In this document: positions 1 through 10,425 of the stretch, one piece after another
Layout: every line of letters starts with the position of its first letter
Numbering within the stretch: position 1 is the stretch's first letter
Assembly: GCF_029784135.1 (NCBI RefSeq)
Contig: NC_073745.1
Span: forward strand, 45,181,521-45,245,520
DNA from: Toxorhynchites rutilus septentrionalis
Lineage: Eukaryota; Arthropoda; Insecta; Diptera; Culicidae
Reading direction: 5' to 3'
DNA length: 64,000 bases
Made by a program: the position numbers and the translations under genes
Notes under the pieces: generated by a model
What the model was told of the DNA's origin: nothing
The model's input: the letters and a program-made list of their open reading frames with translations, nothing else
The model's database searches: none

Positions 1-60
1 AAAATATCCAAAACAAAAAAAAAATGTTGTGCTCGGTCCGTTTTTCCGTCTTGATAGCTG

Positions 61-412
61 TTTTAAGATGACTGTCCCGACGTATCATGTAATTTAAAGA
101 CATTTGGCATCGACCAGGTTTTTTTGAAATCCTCGATTTCTGTTGATTCTTCGGTTTTCAAAAAACTCAAATTTTAAGTCCGACTGAGCTAATATTTTAC
201 AATAATTAGGTTATACTATCGTGCAAATCAACATTTCGCTACAAGCTCCAAACGAAAGATTGTGGTAACTATTTTTATTGGCACCCAAAACCATACGCAT
301 TGCCTCGTAATTCGGATAAAAAAATTAAGTCCAAGAGTGTCGATTTTTTACATAAAATTTTTCATCGAGATGACAGTAGATCTCAACGCAATTTAAATAC
401 ATTTGGCTCAAA
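61..412. repeat. Left arm of a 4.2-kb-spaced inverted repeat
   Basis: About 61-345 reads as the diverged reverse complement of about 4300-4610. Matching landmarks are the 'gacatttggcat' stretch near 100 (partner near 4555), the 'gcaaatcaacatttcgct' stretch near 224 (partner near 4410) and 'tattggcacccaaaa' near 278 (partner near 4360). A short internal unit at 61-112 recurs directly at 366-412. No reading frame is supported. The arms could be the ends of one large element or two separate copies in opposite orientation. Confidence 0.6.
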
Positions 413-414
413 AA

Positions 415-720
415 AAATCGAAAACACTATTTTCATGTAACAAATGTAATAAGTTTCCCCAACACAGACTTCGAAACCCAGAAGTCTGAGGAAATCGGCA
501 TTGCAAATGTATGCAAGGGGGGTACTTTTGTACCCAGAAGGAAATTGATCGTTTAGCCATTCTTCCGTTCACATATTTTGGAAGTCCACCATAAATGGAT
601 GAAATAAACAATGAAAAACATAATCCATCACAATGCATGAATTGACCTATATCGGGATTTGATGACAATTGAAATCGGAAATTGTTCCATTCAATCACTA
701 ATTTAATTAATAAAACGTGC
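415..720 (+). repeat. Partial copy of a GACGT-end element (one monomer plus 3' part)
   Basis: This block matches the inner part of the elements at 39,028-39,911 and 43,465-44,385. It has one 'cccaacacagacttc' monomer near 459 and the conserved 3' stretch with 'acaatgcatgaattgacc' near 629. The terminal GACGT motif is absent on both sides, so the copy is truncated. It has no coding capacity. Confidence 0.6.
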
Positions 721-779
721 ATACAACTGGAAAATAAAGGTCTATTTATTAGCTAAAATTATTATTTGTCTTCGGATGG

Positions 780-2020
780 TGGTGGGGCACATTCGGACAC
801 TGTTTAATACCTCATACAATTTATGTCTGATTGTTGTTTACTACAATTTAATATGATTCCCAGACCTAATGATGGTTTGAAACTACAAAAAGAAAACCGA
901 TAGAACCAGCATCAACGAATATGAGATGGAAAGAGCTATCGAACTAGTTTCGAATAGAACGTTTTCATGATTCCAGCTCACAGGTGGCCCAACTAGGTCC
1001 AATGTCTTTGCTAATTTCACAACAAACGATTGCATAACGGAAACTATTTCTTAATGTTCTGGAACATTTGGAAAAGGTAGCAAAAAACAACGTAAAATAT
1101 GTGAACGAATCAATTTCAAAAAATCAATCAAAAAGTCATTGTACTTTGGAAACAATTAAATATTGCCGAGAAAATTGCAAAATTCATGTATCTTTTCCAC
1201 CTTATGTCACATATCGCTTACAACCGCTGGATGTTTCAGTTATGTACCCTTTCAAGCAAAAGCTCTCAGTTTTACAGAACGATTGGCTACTCAACCATCC
1301 TGGAAAAACCATTTCTATACACGACCTTTCAGATATAGTTGCATCGGGTTATAATGCTTCTTTCAATCTGAGTAGTATCCTAGCTGGATTCAAAATCACA
1401 GTTTGCTATCCATTCTCAAGAAAGGTTTTTTCGGACAAGGATTCTGCTTGCTCAAATGATTTCACCTACGGGAACGAAGGTAGCAACTGACTCATCGGGT
1501 GATACAAAAATGCTGCAAAGCTTTGCGTCTACAGCACAGATAGATTTTACTTTGGCAACTTTGTCCCCGAAAAATGTTGAACCTTTTCCAGAAACTTCAC
1601 CGTGGAAAACCATCACTCGAAAACGGAATAAACCAAAATCGATTTTTTATTGACTCTCATAGCAAGCAGTTTCCTTTCAGAAAAATACTGATAAACAGAA
1701 AAATACAGAATATGCTGGAAATAAGAGGAAATAGAAGTAATTGTTGATAAACATAAAATTTTAATTCTTTTTGTTTCATTGTCCGAAGGTGCCCCAGGAC
1801 TGTCCGAAACTGCCCCACACATGGGACACATTCGGACAAAAAGGAAATTTTCAAAAATTCGAATAAACCATTCATAATCGCATCAACGCACCCATCTAAC
1901 ACGCTCATATGATACATCGATGTCCAAATGACAACCAGGACGAATTCAGGATGTTTTTTAAGTTTACAAAAAATATTAAAAATCAAGGAAAAAAAGTGTT
2001 CGAATGTGCCCCCCTCTCCC
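780..2020 (+). mobile_element. Degenerate pogo-like (Tigger/jerky-type) DNA transposon
   Basis: A decayed transposase (893-1490) sits between terminal motifs that read as inverted repeats: 'ggggcacattcggacac' near 785 and its near complement near 1998, followed by a G-rich run read on the minus strand. Extra 'gtccgaa'/'tgccccac' copies near 1790-1840 suggest subterminal repeats. The outer boundaries and TA target duplication are not clear. The right-end motif resembles the relic at 21,100-21,350. Confidence 0.6.
893..1490 (+). pseudogene. pogo-like transposase relic (HTH_psq plus DDE_1 C-terminus)
   Basis: The N-terminal piece near 893-970 reads TSINEYEMERAIELVSNRTF and resembles the psq-type helix-turn-helix start of pogo-group transposases. 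The open stretch 1068-1490 gives the C-terminal part of a DDE_1 endonuclease: FPPYVTYRLQPLDVSVMYPF (about residues 44-63) is the hallmark block before the third catalytic acid, and LNHPGKTISIHDLSD plus LAGFKITVCYPFSRKVFSD match the family's conserved tail. The middle is frameshifted and the first catalytic acidic residues are missing. It is dead and probably old. Family-level identification is firm; the subfamily is not. Confidence 0.75.
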
Positions 2021-3300
2021 CTACAGATGTTAATATGTTTAGTCTTATGAATTCGAATTTACGATTTTATTAATCATCGATTTCATAAAAATGAAAAAAA
2101 TGCAGACGGTGAAAATTAAGAAAACATTCCAAAATCATTGATTAACTGCAAGTAATTGTTACATCTCCTCAGTCTTTTGACAAAGATGCGGAAGCTTTGT
2201 TGGGAGATTTTTATTTATCATCTAAATTTATATTATCGCCTTCAAAATATGTTACTTCTGAATCAATATACTTTTTCCAACGCAAAATCCATGTTTTATA
2301 GCTGTATTCAAGAATTGCTTTATAATAGTACGTTCAATACTCGATACATTATGAAAAAATCATGAATATAAAAAAAACAAGTACGAACACAGCAGTATTG
2401 TGTCTCAAAACTAAATTTAATAATTCCAAAATTTCAAATTATTTAAAATTTAACTTAGAGCGTTACTGAAAAAAAACACAAATCAAAATCAAGTACATTC
2501 AAATGAAAATGAATATATGAAAAAAAAATCGAATTACAAGTCGGACTCAATTATATGTGATTCGATAATATACAGTTTTTTTTTCATATTTCAAATATGA
2601 ATTGTTTAAATAAAAAATGTTACCTTTCAACGTTAAGGTGAAATTTAAGTGGTTATTATATGTGCAGTGGGGTAAAATCGTGATTTTTGAAGATTTTGCT
2701 TGAATTTTCACCAGGAATTGTTTATATCGATATTGCAGCGAAATTAAGAAAGATAGAATTTTGGTGTCAAAGAACAAATTGTAGAGCGGTTCGAAAGCTT
2801 CAATTTGACTGATAGAAATAATTAGGTTTAATGTGAGTTTTAAGGGAAAAAAACAATAATAACACATTCAAAATGACTAACTTTTGAGTTTTCCATTTCC
2901 AAAAGGTTATTCAAATCCACTAATTTAGATATTTCACTCCCATATCCTGTATAAATTTTTCTCACCTTACAAATGGAAGTAGCAGAATCGTCTTCTGTAG
3001 CGTACTTTTTAATGTAGAGCCAACTTGAGGCATCAGAGTCCGAAACAAAAATAAAGTTGTATAACTCTGTCATTGTGGAAATTCGAACATATGCGTAGAA
3101 GATTTTTTTCATGAAATATGATGGTTTATCACCTCCTGAGAGATTTTGGATAAATTTATTTTTTTCATGTGAGAAAGGTTTTTTTGACTTTAAGGGGATG
3201 CATCAAAAATTAAATTAAATTGACTCGATTATATACAGTGAAAATTAATCCAAGACTGTATTTTTTTAAATTTTATTATAGACCCTTTAACGATATCGTC
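2021..3300. other. AT-rich sequence without recognisable gene
   Basis: I see no homology, splice-flanked exon or terminal repeats here. Short open frames (for example 2547-2867 and 2840-3112, minus) have AT-driven composition and no motif, and look incidental. The stretch is probably intron or old repeat. Confidence 0.5.
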
Positions 3301-3357
3301 ATTCGCGTCTTAAGACTGTATATATTCGCGTCTTAAGACTGTATATATTCGAGTAAG
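3301..3357. repeat. Short tandem repeat, 23-bp unit
   Basis: Two exact copies of a 23-bp unit (3301-3323 and 3324-3346), each containing the palindrome gtCTTAAGac, are followed by a partial third copy starting 'attcgagtaag'. Confidence 0.85.
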
Positions 3358-3399
3358 CCTTGTACCAAAAAATGACCTTAATTTAAAAAAAAAATTCTA

Positions 3400-4250
3400 T
3401 AATTTTTTTTAATAATTTATCGTGGTACACCATAATAGACGTACTTGAATATTTCTTCGAATTTCCATTTCCAAGCCTATTGAGTATGGCGTAAAAAAAG
3501 AAAAACTACATTTTTGACTACAACTCTTATAGTAAATCATATAGGGATTCATAAAAATTACTTAATTTTTCTAATTTGATACCATATAACATTTTCCATA
3601 GCGTTAGTGATAAGATTTTGAGGCACTTTTCACGAGCACATGAATACAATAAAATTATTGATTTTAGGATAATAACTAAATATTAGAAAATGAACAAAAT
3701 AGATTTTTTAAAAATTATTGGATATTTTCGCGGGGCGTAGTTTTCAGAATTTTCTGAGAATAAAATAACAAATATCAAAAATTACATACGAACATGTTTA
3801 AATAGAAATTAAACCAGCACTAAGTCTCAAAATTCTGAAAAAAAATCAATATTTCATAAATAATTTTTTTTGTATCGCGCAACACTTTTAAAATTCTGAA
3901 GAAAATCACAAATATCTAGAAAAGACACCGAAACACATTTAAATACGAATAAGAGTAGCAGTGAATCTCTAAATTTAAAAAAAATTCAATATTTCAAAAT
4001 GATGATTTTTGATGGTTTTTTTTTAATAATATTTCTTGATACACCATAGTAAGATGCTCTTTAAGTATTTTTTTCAAATTTTCACCTCGAAGCTATAGAG
4101 AATGGCATGAAAAACATTAAAAAGTACGTTTATCACCATAGTACTTATGTTGAACCTCATAGGGGTCAAAATTTCTTATTCAGTACCCTATGAAATATTT
4201 GCCATAGAGCGGGTAATTTGGTTTGGGGGCACTTTTTACTTTCATACCCG
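3400..4250. repeat. Pair of diverged direct repeats, period about 600 bp
   Basis: The block near 3420-3640 ('tacaccataatag', 'tattgagtatggc', 'gaggcacttttcac') recurs in the same order near 4025-4245 ('tacaccatagtaag', 'tatagagaatggc', 'gggcactttttac'). Both are AT-rich and non-coding. This is an old duplication or a pair of monomers. Confidence 0.55.
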
Positions 4251-4299
4251 GCCAGGCCCTTTGTTCGAAAATAGGTTGAGCGTTTCAGTGATCGACTGA

Positions 4300-4610
4300 T
4301 CAACTAAATTTTTTTCGGTACTCTGGGATTTTTTTTCGGAATACGTAACGAAAAGTATTATTTTGGGTGCCAATAAAAACAGTTATCTCATTTTTTCATT
4401 CGGAACTTGCTGCGAAATGTTGATTTACACGATAATATACCCAATGCAAAATATTAGCTCAATCGGACTTCATTTACTAGTGTCGCAGACGTTAAAATTT
4501 GAGTTTTTGGAAACCGAAAAATCACCGGAAATCGGGAGTTTACATTTTTTTTGATGCCAAACGTCTAAAAATTGCATAACAAGTCGAGATTTACAGTTTT
4601 CAAAAAAAAA
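4300..4610. repeat. Right arm of the 4.2-kb-spaced inverted repeat
   Basis: Reverse-complement partner of 61-345. The open frame at 4363-4554 (+) lies entirely inside the arm and has no protein motif. Confidence 0.6.
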
Positions 4611-4683
4611 TTGTTAGTTAGAAAGTGTTTTGCATAATTATGTTATTCTAATTCAATACCATAACCTATGGTCGCACCTTACA

Positions 4684-5125
4684 CTTAAGGGGGTAGTACA
4701 CTATGAACTTCATAAAAAGTATGTGATTTTCGTGAATTTTGTCAACGAGAAAATAAATTACTATGATTGATCCGATATCACAGTTTTATTAAGTATATAT
4801 TACTTAAAAAACAAAAAATATATTGGTGTCCATTGGACTGTCTCCTGAATAGCGGCAACCGGTTTATTGAACCCTTGCAACTAAAACCTTGTAAACTGGT
4901 GGGAGTTCTACAAGTTCTTCTAGTGGACCGATTTCAACCAATAATTTTTACGTATTCTTGGATATATTTCCTGTCATCGCACGTAGGATTTTTTAAATAT
5001 ATTGACGAAATGGCAACATTTTTTTTGTCAAAATTGTGTTTTTGCGTAAAAAATCCAGACAAGAACATTCACCAAAATTTTATTTTTCAAAATATAAAAA
5101 AAAACCTACGTACGATGACAAGAAA
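4684..5125. repeat. Unclassified repeat ending in an inverted-repeat hairpin
   Basis: The stretch starts with a G-run motif (cttaagggggtagtacact near 4684). At its right side 'tgtcatcgcacgtagg' near 4972 is the near-perfect reverse complement of 'cctacgtacgatgaca' near 5105, flanked by matching T- and A-runs. This gives an arm of about 30 bp around a loop of about 100 bp. No gene is seen. Confidence 0.5.
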
Positions 5126-6106
5126 TTTAGTGGAGAATCTGGGAAAACTATTTCATCAAAATCGGATAGACCGTTCGGCTGGTTCATGTCCTCAAGTGCG
5201 AATGCGACCCCGTTGACTTCGTACCACTCCAAGACATCCTTTGAATAGTGACACGAAACTAAATCTAGCCAGAAGATCGTAGGACCATCTTGTTGCTTCA
5301 ACAGAGGAAGCAGACGCATCTGTAGACATTCCTTAAAGTTGATCTGCCCGTTTACAGTCCCGGTCACGAATTGCGCACTCCGTTTGCCACATGAGCAGAC
5401 CGTTTGCCAAATCATGCATTTATTGGCAAACTTTTAAACATCAAAGCCTTCCATACTTCCTCCGGAACACCAAACTTGTGCTGGGCGGTGAAGAACAGTA
5501 GCCCCAAATGCTGCCGGAAGTCCTCATCATCCATGATGAGACAATGAGGCTTCGTCAGCATCTAGGTGTACAGTTTCCGCGTCCGTGACCCTCCCACCAT
5601 GTTTTGCCGTTTATCATGATTTGAAGCCTTCTGCACTTTGTACGTATGCAGTCCTTTCCAATTTTTGGTTCTCTGAACGGAAGACTTGGTCAGATTCCAC
5701 TTTTTGGCCAGATCCTTGACCGATGCATTGGGATTCCACTTAAACACTTTCACATCACGTTTGAGATCCTGTTCATTCTGACCGCATTTCTACTTCCGTT
5801 CGATGTTCAGAGTTCCGCAGTACCATTTAATTACACGGCTAACCATTGACTACACCATTCCGAGTTGTTTTCCTATGTCCCGATGAGAGAGTTGAGGATT
5901 TTCCAGGTGCTTGCGCAAATTCAATTCGCGACGTTGCTTTTCGGGTGACACCATTTTTGCAGTTTTCGAAAAACTGATAGCGATAAAAATACAGTGTAAA
6001 CAATACACTCTAAACTTCTTCTACCTGAATTTTTAAGAGAAAATACCCAATGGGTAATTTTCTACAGCGTTTTTTTCCGTGATACAGTTTAATGTAGGAC
6101 ACCTTT
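5125..6106 (-). mobile_element. Decayed DD37E Tc1/mariner element, truncated
   Basis: The right end (6061-6106) matches, in reverse complement, the left inverted repeat of the fuller copy at 28,598: the shared core is cacggaaaaaacgctgtaga. The transposase relic runs leftward from 5954. The left end is missing: homology to the sister element fades near 5180, at the third catalytic residue, and different sequence follows. Confidence 0.8.
5180..5954 (-). pseudogene. DD37E (ITm-type) transposase pseudogene
   Basis: Read on the minus strand from an ATG at 5954: MVSPEKQRRELNLRKHLENP, then SHRDIGKQLGMV followed by an in-frame stop. It continues through NPNASVKDLAKKWNLTKSSV (second helix-turn-helix), YKVQKASNHDKRQNMVGG, MLTKPHCLIMDDE (first catalytic acid) and GPTIFWLDLVSCHYSKDVLE (second). 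The third acid and C-terminus are lost. Stops and frameshifts are spread through it. The N-terminal paired-type DNA-binding part and the catalytic core would cut and paste TA-flanked DNA in an intact relative. It is closely related to 28,750-29,697. Confidence 0.85.
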
Positions 6107-6259
6107 CATGTATAGTTTGAAAAAATGTTCAATGCGTAGTAATCATTATTGTTCGTAAAAACTGTGTAATATGTAACCCTTTATATAGAGATTTAAAGCA
6201 GAATGTCAACATACTGATTGTTGTCAAAATACATCATTCATAAATGACTAAATCTAGTC
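6107..6259 (+). other. Intron end upstream of the host exon
   Basis: AT-rich sequence between the transposon end and the splice acceptor, with no open coding stretch. It is read as the 3' end of an intron whose upstream exons lie left of the window. Confidence 0.6.
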
Positions 6260-6284
6260 CTTTTTCTTTCTCCCACCTCCCCAG
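6260..6284 (+). promoter_or_regulatory. Splice acceptor of the terminal exon
   Basis: A pyrimidine tract (tttttctttctcccacctcc) runs directly into CCAG at 6281-6284. The codon composition changes sharply to GC-rich immediately afterwards, and phase 0 leaves the downstream frame open from the first codon. Confidence 0.8.
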
Positions 6285-6650
6285 GGCACCGAGAATCTGG
6301 ACGGGTTCGCTCCCAACATCACCAAGTCCTACAAGCTGACCAAATCGTGCAGCTTCAAGCGACCGCCGGCCGGCATCACCGCCGGCGGAAGTCCAAACGT
6401 GGCGAACGTGTACTTCCAGAATCGCAACCGCTACGTCACCGAGTCGGAAACGAACGTGGACGTTCCGCTGACGGAGGACGACGAACTGGACGACAACAAC
6501 GTGATAGAGGGAGCGGCGCGGAGTAAAGTGTCCCGTAGCTCCGCCACGGAATCGATGGGCCTGAGCGGCGCCTCGCTGGCCGGGCTCCAGTCCCAGATGG
6601 TGGCGTACCTGCTGTTCATCATCTTCCTAAATTCGTTCCGGATAGCGTAG
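6285..6650 (+). CDS. Terminal exon of a probable GPI-anchored cell-surface protein
   Basis: The exon encodes 121 residues and ends at TAG (6648-6650). It begins GTENLDGFAPNITKSYKL, with an N-glycosylation sequon at N11 and one cysteine (C22). A glycine/proline-rich stretch (residues 27-37) follows, then an acidic run TEDDELDDNN (63-72), a serine/alanine/glycine-rich spacer (83-104) and a short hydrophobic tail MVAYLLFIIFL (105-115) close to the end. A small-residue spacer plus a C-terminal hydrophobic tail is the usual layout of a GPI-attachment signal, so an extracellular, lipid-anchored protein is inferred. Third codon positions are strongly G/C, unlike everything around it, which supports a real host exon. 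I do not recognise the family. Upstream exons are outside the window. The tail could instead be a weak membrane segment. Confidence 0.78.
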   Translation, partial: GTENLDGFAPNITKSYKLTKSCSFKRPPAGITAGGSPNVANVYFQNRNRYVTESETNVDVPLTEDDELDDNNVIEGAARSKVSRSSATESMGLSGASLAGLQSQMVAYLLFIIFLNSFRIA

Positions 6651-8400
6651 GCCGATGGCAGCGCCAGCGCCAGGACGGCCACGCCATCCTCTTCGGTTAT
6701 GTTTTTGTAAAGTTTTCAACTTTTCTACCCTTTTTAAGTTTCGCTGTTTTTCTTCGTTCGAATGGGATATATACTCTATTCGGGATGGGGAGAGAGTTTG
6801 GAACCATTTAACAATAAGTAGGCAACAAATTGCGAATGGACTTGTGTAGGGTAGGGGAAGAGCGAAAGTTCCAGCGAAGGTTTTGTTTTCCTGTTATTGT
6901 TGTTGAGTGCGCTCTCAGAAGAGGGGAGAGCCCATCGGGGCAGAATCAGGCCGCGCCGGATAGCGGGGATGGTGACGTAAACGAACGAGTTAAAAAACCT
7001 GTAAATAGATCAGTGAGAAGTGAGAAGGAAAGAAAACATATTTTTAACACGAGGCAAATTTATTCGAAACTTTCCTGTTTAAGTTTTTTTTTGTAAGAAA
7101 AAAACAAACAGAAGATATGCAGTGAAGAGTCCGTAACCCTGAGAAAAAAAACGAAAAACAGATCTAGCAATAGGTAAGAGAGCCAGAAAGCACTGAAAGA
7201 GCTCACAATGTATTAACTCTAATGGACATACTTTTATATAAGCAACAGCAGTGGAGCCGAGTTGGGCGTTAGAGTGTTATGTAAATAGCCGTAATTGTCA
7301 ACTGAATCCCGGGAAGAAGGAAGCTGTTTGTAAATAATGTTTTGTACGAGACGCAACGGACCTGGAGGGAGCTGTGGTGGGTGCAAAATTTTAGCAGAGG
7401 TCACTTTTATGTCCCGACGGTCAAAAACAGAATCGTTAAATCGGAACGAAAAGTCGCACTTCTAGTCAATAGCGAGATGAGATAGTGAACTAATTTTTTT
7501 ATAGCATCTAAAATCTTGTTTTCTGGTTTTATTTCGCTGTTTCTTCACGACGAGATGAGACGCTCACAGGTTTCCACTTTAATCGCGTTCTGTTTTGAGA
7601 GGGGAATACTTTTTAGCAGAGAACATTAGAAAAAGTAGCATATTTTACGGGACTCGCCCCCCTCACTTCCACCACCGGCGGCGATCGAACGAAAAGTTCG
7701 TGTCACGTACGCGGCACTATTTTTCACGGATGATAACGAGACGGAAAACAGATATGAAAAACTTGTAACCAATATGTTTTCCGCCAGCAACCCAAAGCGA
7801 GAGACAATCATAACCTCACCAGTAACTGCAAAAGCGAAAAAGTAGACAGAAAGTAGAAAAAAAATACTGCACGACAAAGGAAACATCTCGAATTTATGAA
7901 GAAAATGAGAAAAGTTTTATGGAAGGAAGGAAACTGTGTCAGCACTTTTCAGCCCGTGTGAGTTCGGTGTCACTGGAAGTGATGTAAGGGGGGAAAGCAT
8001 GAAACTCATCCCACTTTGTGATTCGTTTTTTTTTTTATTTCTGTTTTGGCTTCCGGGGGTATCGAAAATACCTACATAATTTGTTCTGGTACCAGAGTGG
8101 AGAAAAGGGAAGCGACGGATGGGGCTATTTTCTGATGGTTTATTTCGGGGGAAGGGAAATGTTTCGATTTGATATATCCTCACAATTTATCGGTGGGGGC
8201 AATCGGGGCTGTGCGGATCCGAGTCAATCGAAGAGTGGCTCGATTGCAGATGATGGGAATTAGTCTTGTGAGAGTACAGCTTAAGGAGAGTACGTGACAG
8301 GAATTTCGGCTTACGGCGGGTTATCGAATGTCGGCAAAGGTTCCCTTTCATAGCTTTCACTTTCAGTCCCAGATAATTGACGTTCACACTAAGAATTCAG
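6651..8400 (+). other. Probable 3' untranslated region of the host gene
   Basis: Low-copy sequence directly after the stop codon, with no repeat landmarks until the microsatellite at 8614. Purine-rich runs and the lack of coding potential fit a long 3'UTR. The first AATAAA is near 8531, after which repeats dominate. Small open frames on either strand (for example 6830-7096 and 8018-8263) show no motif. Confidence 0.6.
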
Positions 8401-8610
8401 GGCGGGAATAGTAACCTACATATTTCACAAACGATACACTCTCGATATTATTGATATCTTCACATTTGGGCTGAATGTTAAACTTTTTGATTTACTACCT
8501 AACAAATTCCTTGGAATACAGGTTTTTTGAAATAAAAAAAAACATGCAATTTATATTGTCAATCGAGATACAACATTATTCAGTGCTCGGGATGTTGACG
8601 AATCAATTCG

Positions 8611-8613
<3 letters not shown>

Positions 8614-8691
<78 letters not shown>
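8614..8691. repeat. Compound microsatellite (AT)n-(AG)n
   Basis: A run of about 24 AT repeats (8614-8662) switches without interruption to about 15 AG repeats (8662-8691). Confidence 0.97.
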
Positions 8692-8694
<3 letters not shown>

Positions 8695-8995
8695 TTTTTA
8701 GACGAAATAAGTGCTGCCTTGAAGAACAATGTGTATCTAAAATCAACCCCTAAAAATTCCGAACACTTGGAGCTGATACTGGATACTATAATCATATTAT
8801 CTCAAAGTTATCAAATATTTGATGGCAAGAATCCGCCAAATTCGATCCGAATATAATAATCAAAACAAACAAGTTGGTTCTTCTACACTACACGATAATG
8901 TGTCGAGTCCATAGTATAACATTCACTCTATTTTTACAACAACATTTAATGTTATATTTTTCTGTTGAAATAATAAAAAACAATAAAAAAAATAA
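8692..8995. other. No gene seen
   Basis: AT-rich filler between the microsatellite and the next repeat terminus. The run aataaaaaacaataaaaaa near 8970 could act as a polyadenylation region, but nothing identifies a transcript. Confidence 0.5.
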
Positions 8996-9110
8996 GGGGT
9001 TGTATCCAAAAGACGACCGCTTAGGTCGTAGGACTACGCATTCTTTTCTCATCATTTCTGATAGTATTTATAAAAGCAACGAAATTTCATGAACAAATTT
9101 TTGATAGAAT
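8996..9110 (-). repeat. Terminus of a GACGT-end element, inverted
   Basis: The sequence ggggttgtatcc, then gaccgcttaggtcgtagga, is the reverse complement of the right terminus at about 30,747-30,793 (cctacgtcctaagcggtc, then ggatacaacccc). Similarity continues weakly into 9110. Only this end of the element is recognisable. Confidence 0.65.
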
Positions 9111-9400
9111 GTTTCGGTGAGTCTCAAAAGAGTTAATGGCTTTCGTGCAGTTGTAGTTGCTCGTTTTCCTGAAATCGCCGTCGATGGGAAGGAGAGACTC
9201 ACCGCCCAGACTTTTTGGAAAATGGTAATCTATTCCCGACAAGTCATCGCATTTCTCTGGCTCATTGGGAAGGTAGTGCGTGATTGACGTTGGACCCTAC
9301 GCTGTTGGGCATATTTTGGTTGTTTATCGCTTTTTTCCTTTTTGAGTTTTCATAGAAGACCAGCTCACTGACTTCAATTTGATAAATCGATCCAGTAGAT
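9111..9400. other. Short GC-richer stretch without recognisable gene
   Basis: Sequence near 9130-9310 (for example 'gaaatcgccgtcgatggg') is less AT-rich than its surroundings and matches nothing else in the window. No frame is open long enough to call. Confidence 0.4.
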
Positions 9401-9404
9401 CATA

Positions 9405-9610
9405 AGTTATAAATTTAAAAAAGAAATCTTTTTGGAAATGGAAAACTGTCGATTTTTCGGACAACCCTAAAATAGAAATGAATACTCTAGTGAAAAAAAT
9501 AAAAAATGCGGGTCTAATATTTTGCGATAAGGAACAAACTATCAGTTTTCACGACAATCTGAGAACCACTATATCGGTTTGGCATGGAATGGCTGAATAT
9601 ATAGAGATTA
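9405..9610 (+). repeat. Dispersed non-coding module, copy 1
   Basis: Contains the family landmarks in order: gatttttcggacaaccct, tgcgggtctaatattttgcg, tgagaaccactatatcgg and tttggcatggaatggct. Other copies are at 10,180, 56,505 (minus), 60,600 (minus, partial), 61,160 (minus) and 63,760. It overlaps a short open frame with no motif. Confidence 0.8.
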
Positions 9611-9764
9611 AAATGACTATATTTTCAATTTACTCAACTACAAGAATACTTTATTTCTCTAGCCGCAATAATCACGCCTTGTTCCTTGTAGAGCCCTTTC
9701 TGTTCTGTCCAGGTTTTCTCTCTACCAGTATGTTCTATCTACTCTAAACTCTACCAGTTCTCCT

Positions 9765-9812
9765 CCCTCTTTCCTCCTTTCTTTCTCTCTCTCTCTCGCT
9801 CTTTTTCTATAT
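9765..9812. repeat. CT-rich simple repeat
   Basis: Degenerate pyrimidine run containing tctctctctctc. Confidence 0.85.
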
Positions 9813-9814
9813 CT

Positions 9815-10060
9815 TTCCATTTTATAATTCTAGATGAAGTTGCGAAGAAATTATCAAATGTTGGTACTGAGGAGCTATTTCTCTCATTTGTTTTTGGTAC
9901 TATTCATTAGTATTTGACTTCTCAAGTATTTCCTACTGCTCGAGAAACTATGTTTGAAAAATATGCATACCATGTATACTTGCAAAATAAACACTATGGT
10001 GCATATGTATTTTATACAAAGTATGGATTAGTTCTTTAGGAGACTTCATATTTAGCGAAA
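9815..10060. other. No gene seen
   Basis: AT-rich filler between the pyrimidine run and the next dispersed module, with no motif. Confidence 0.45.
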
Positions 10061-10061
10061 A

Positions 10062-10350
10062 ATTAATGCTATTTAGAACTAAAAGTCCTTTGAGTGACCA
10101 TGAGCAGGATTACTTGGCTTACAATGAAAGTTAAGGGAGCACATTTGGAGGATCTATGACCTCTGATGAGCTCAAAGTCAACCTTGGAAAAAAGGGGAAC
10201 AAATTGATTTTTCGGATCACCCTGAAATGAAAATCGGCACCCTAATGGAACAAAATACGGATCAAGGAACGATAAACGATAAGGAACAAAACTACAAATT
10301 TTCATAAAATTTGAGAACCACTTTTTGGTTTGGAATGGAATGGCTGCATT
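10062..10350 (+). repeat. Dispersed non-coding module, copy 2
   Basis: Landmarks gatttttcggatcaccctg, gcgaaaaattaatgc, gataaggaacaaaac and tttggaatggaatggctgc match copies 1 and 6 with substitutions. The 5' part (10,062-10,180) is less conserved. Confidence 0.7.
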
Positions 10351-10425
10351 TTTCAAAATTTATTCAACATAAAATGGGTTAAACTGGAGCACACACATAA
10401 AGAACTGAATAAAACTGGACGATTA

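Noticed and set aside
6431..6682. Minus-strand frame opposite the host exon
   Set aside because: Shadow of the GC-rich coding exon on the plus strand.
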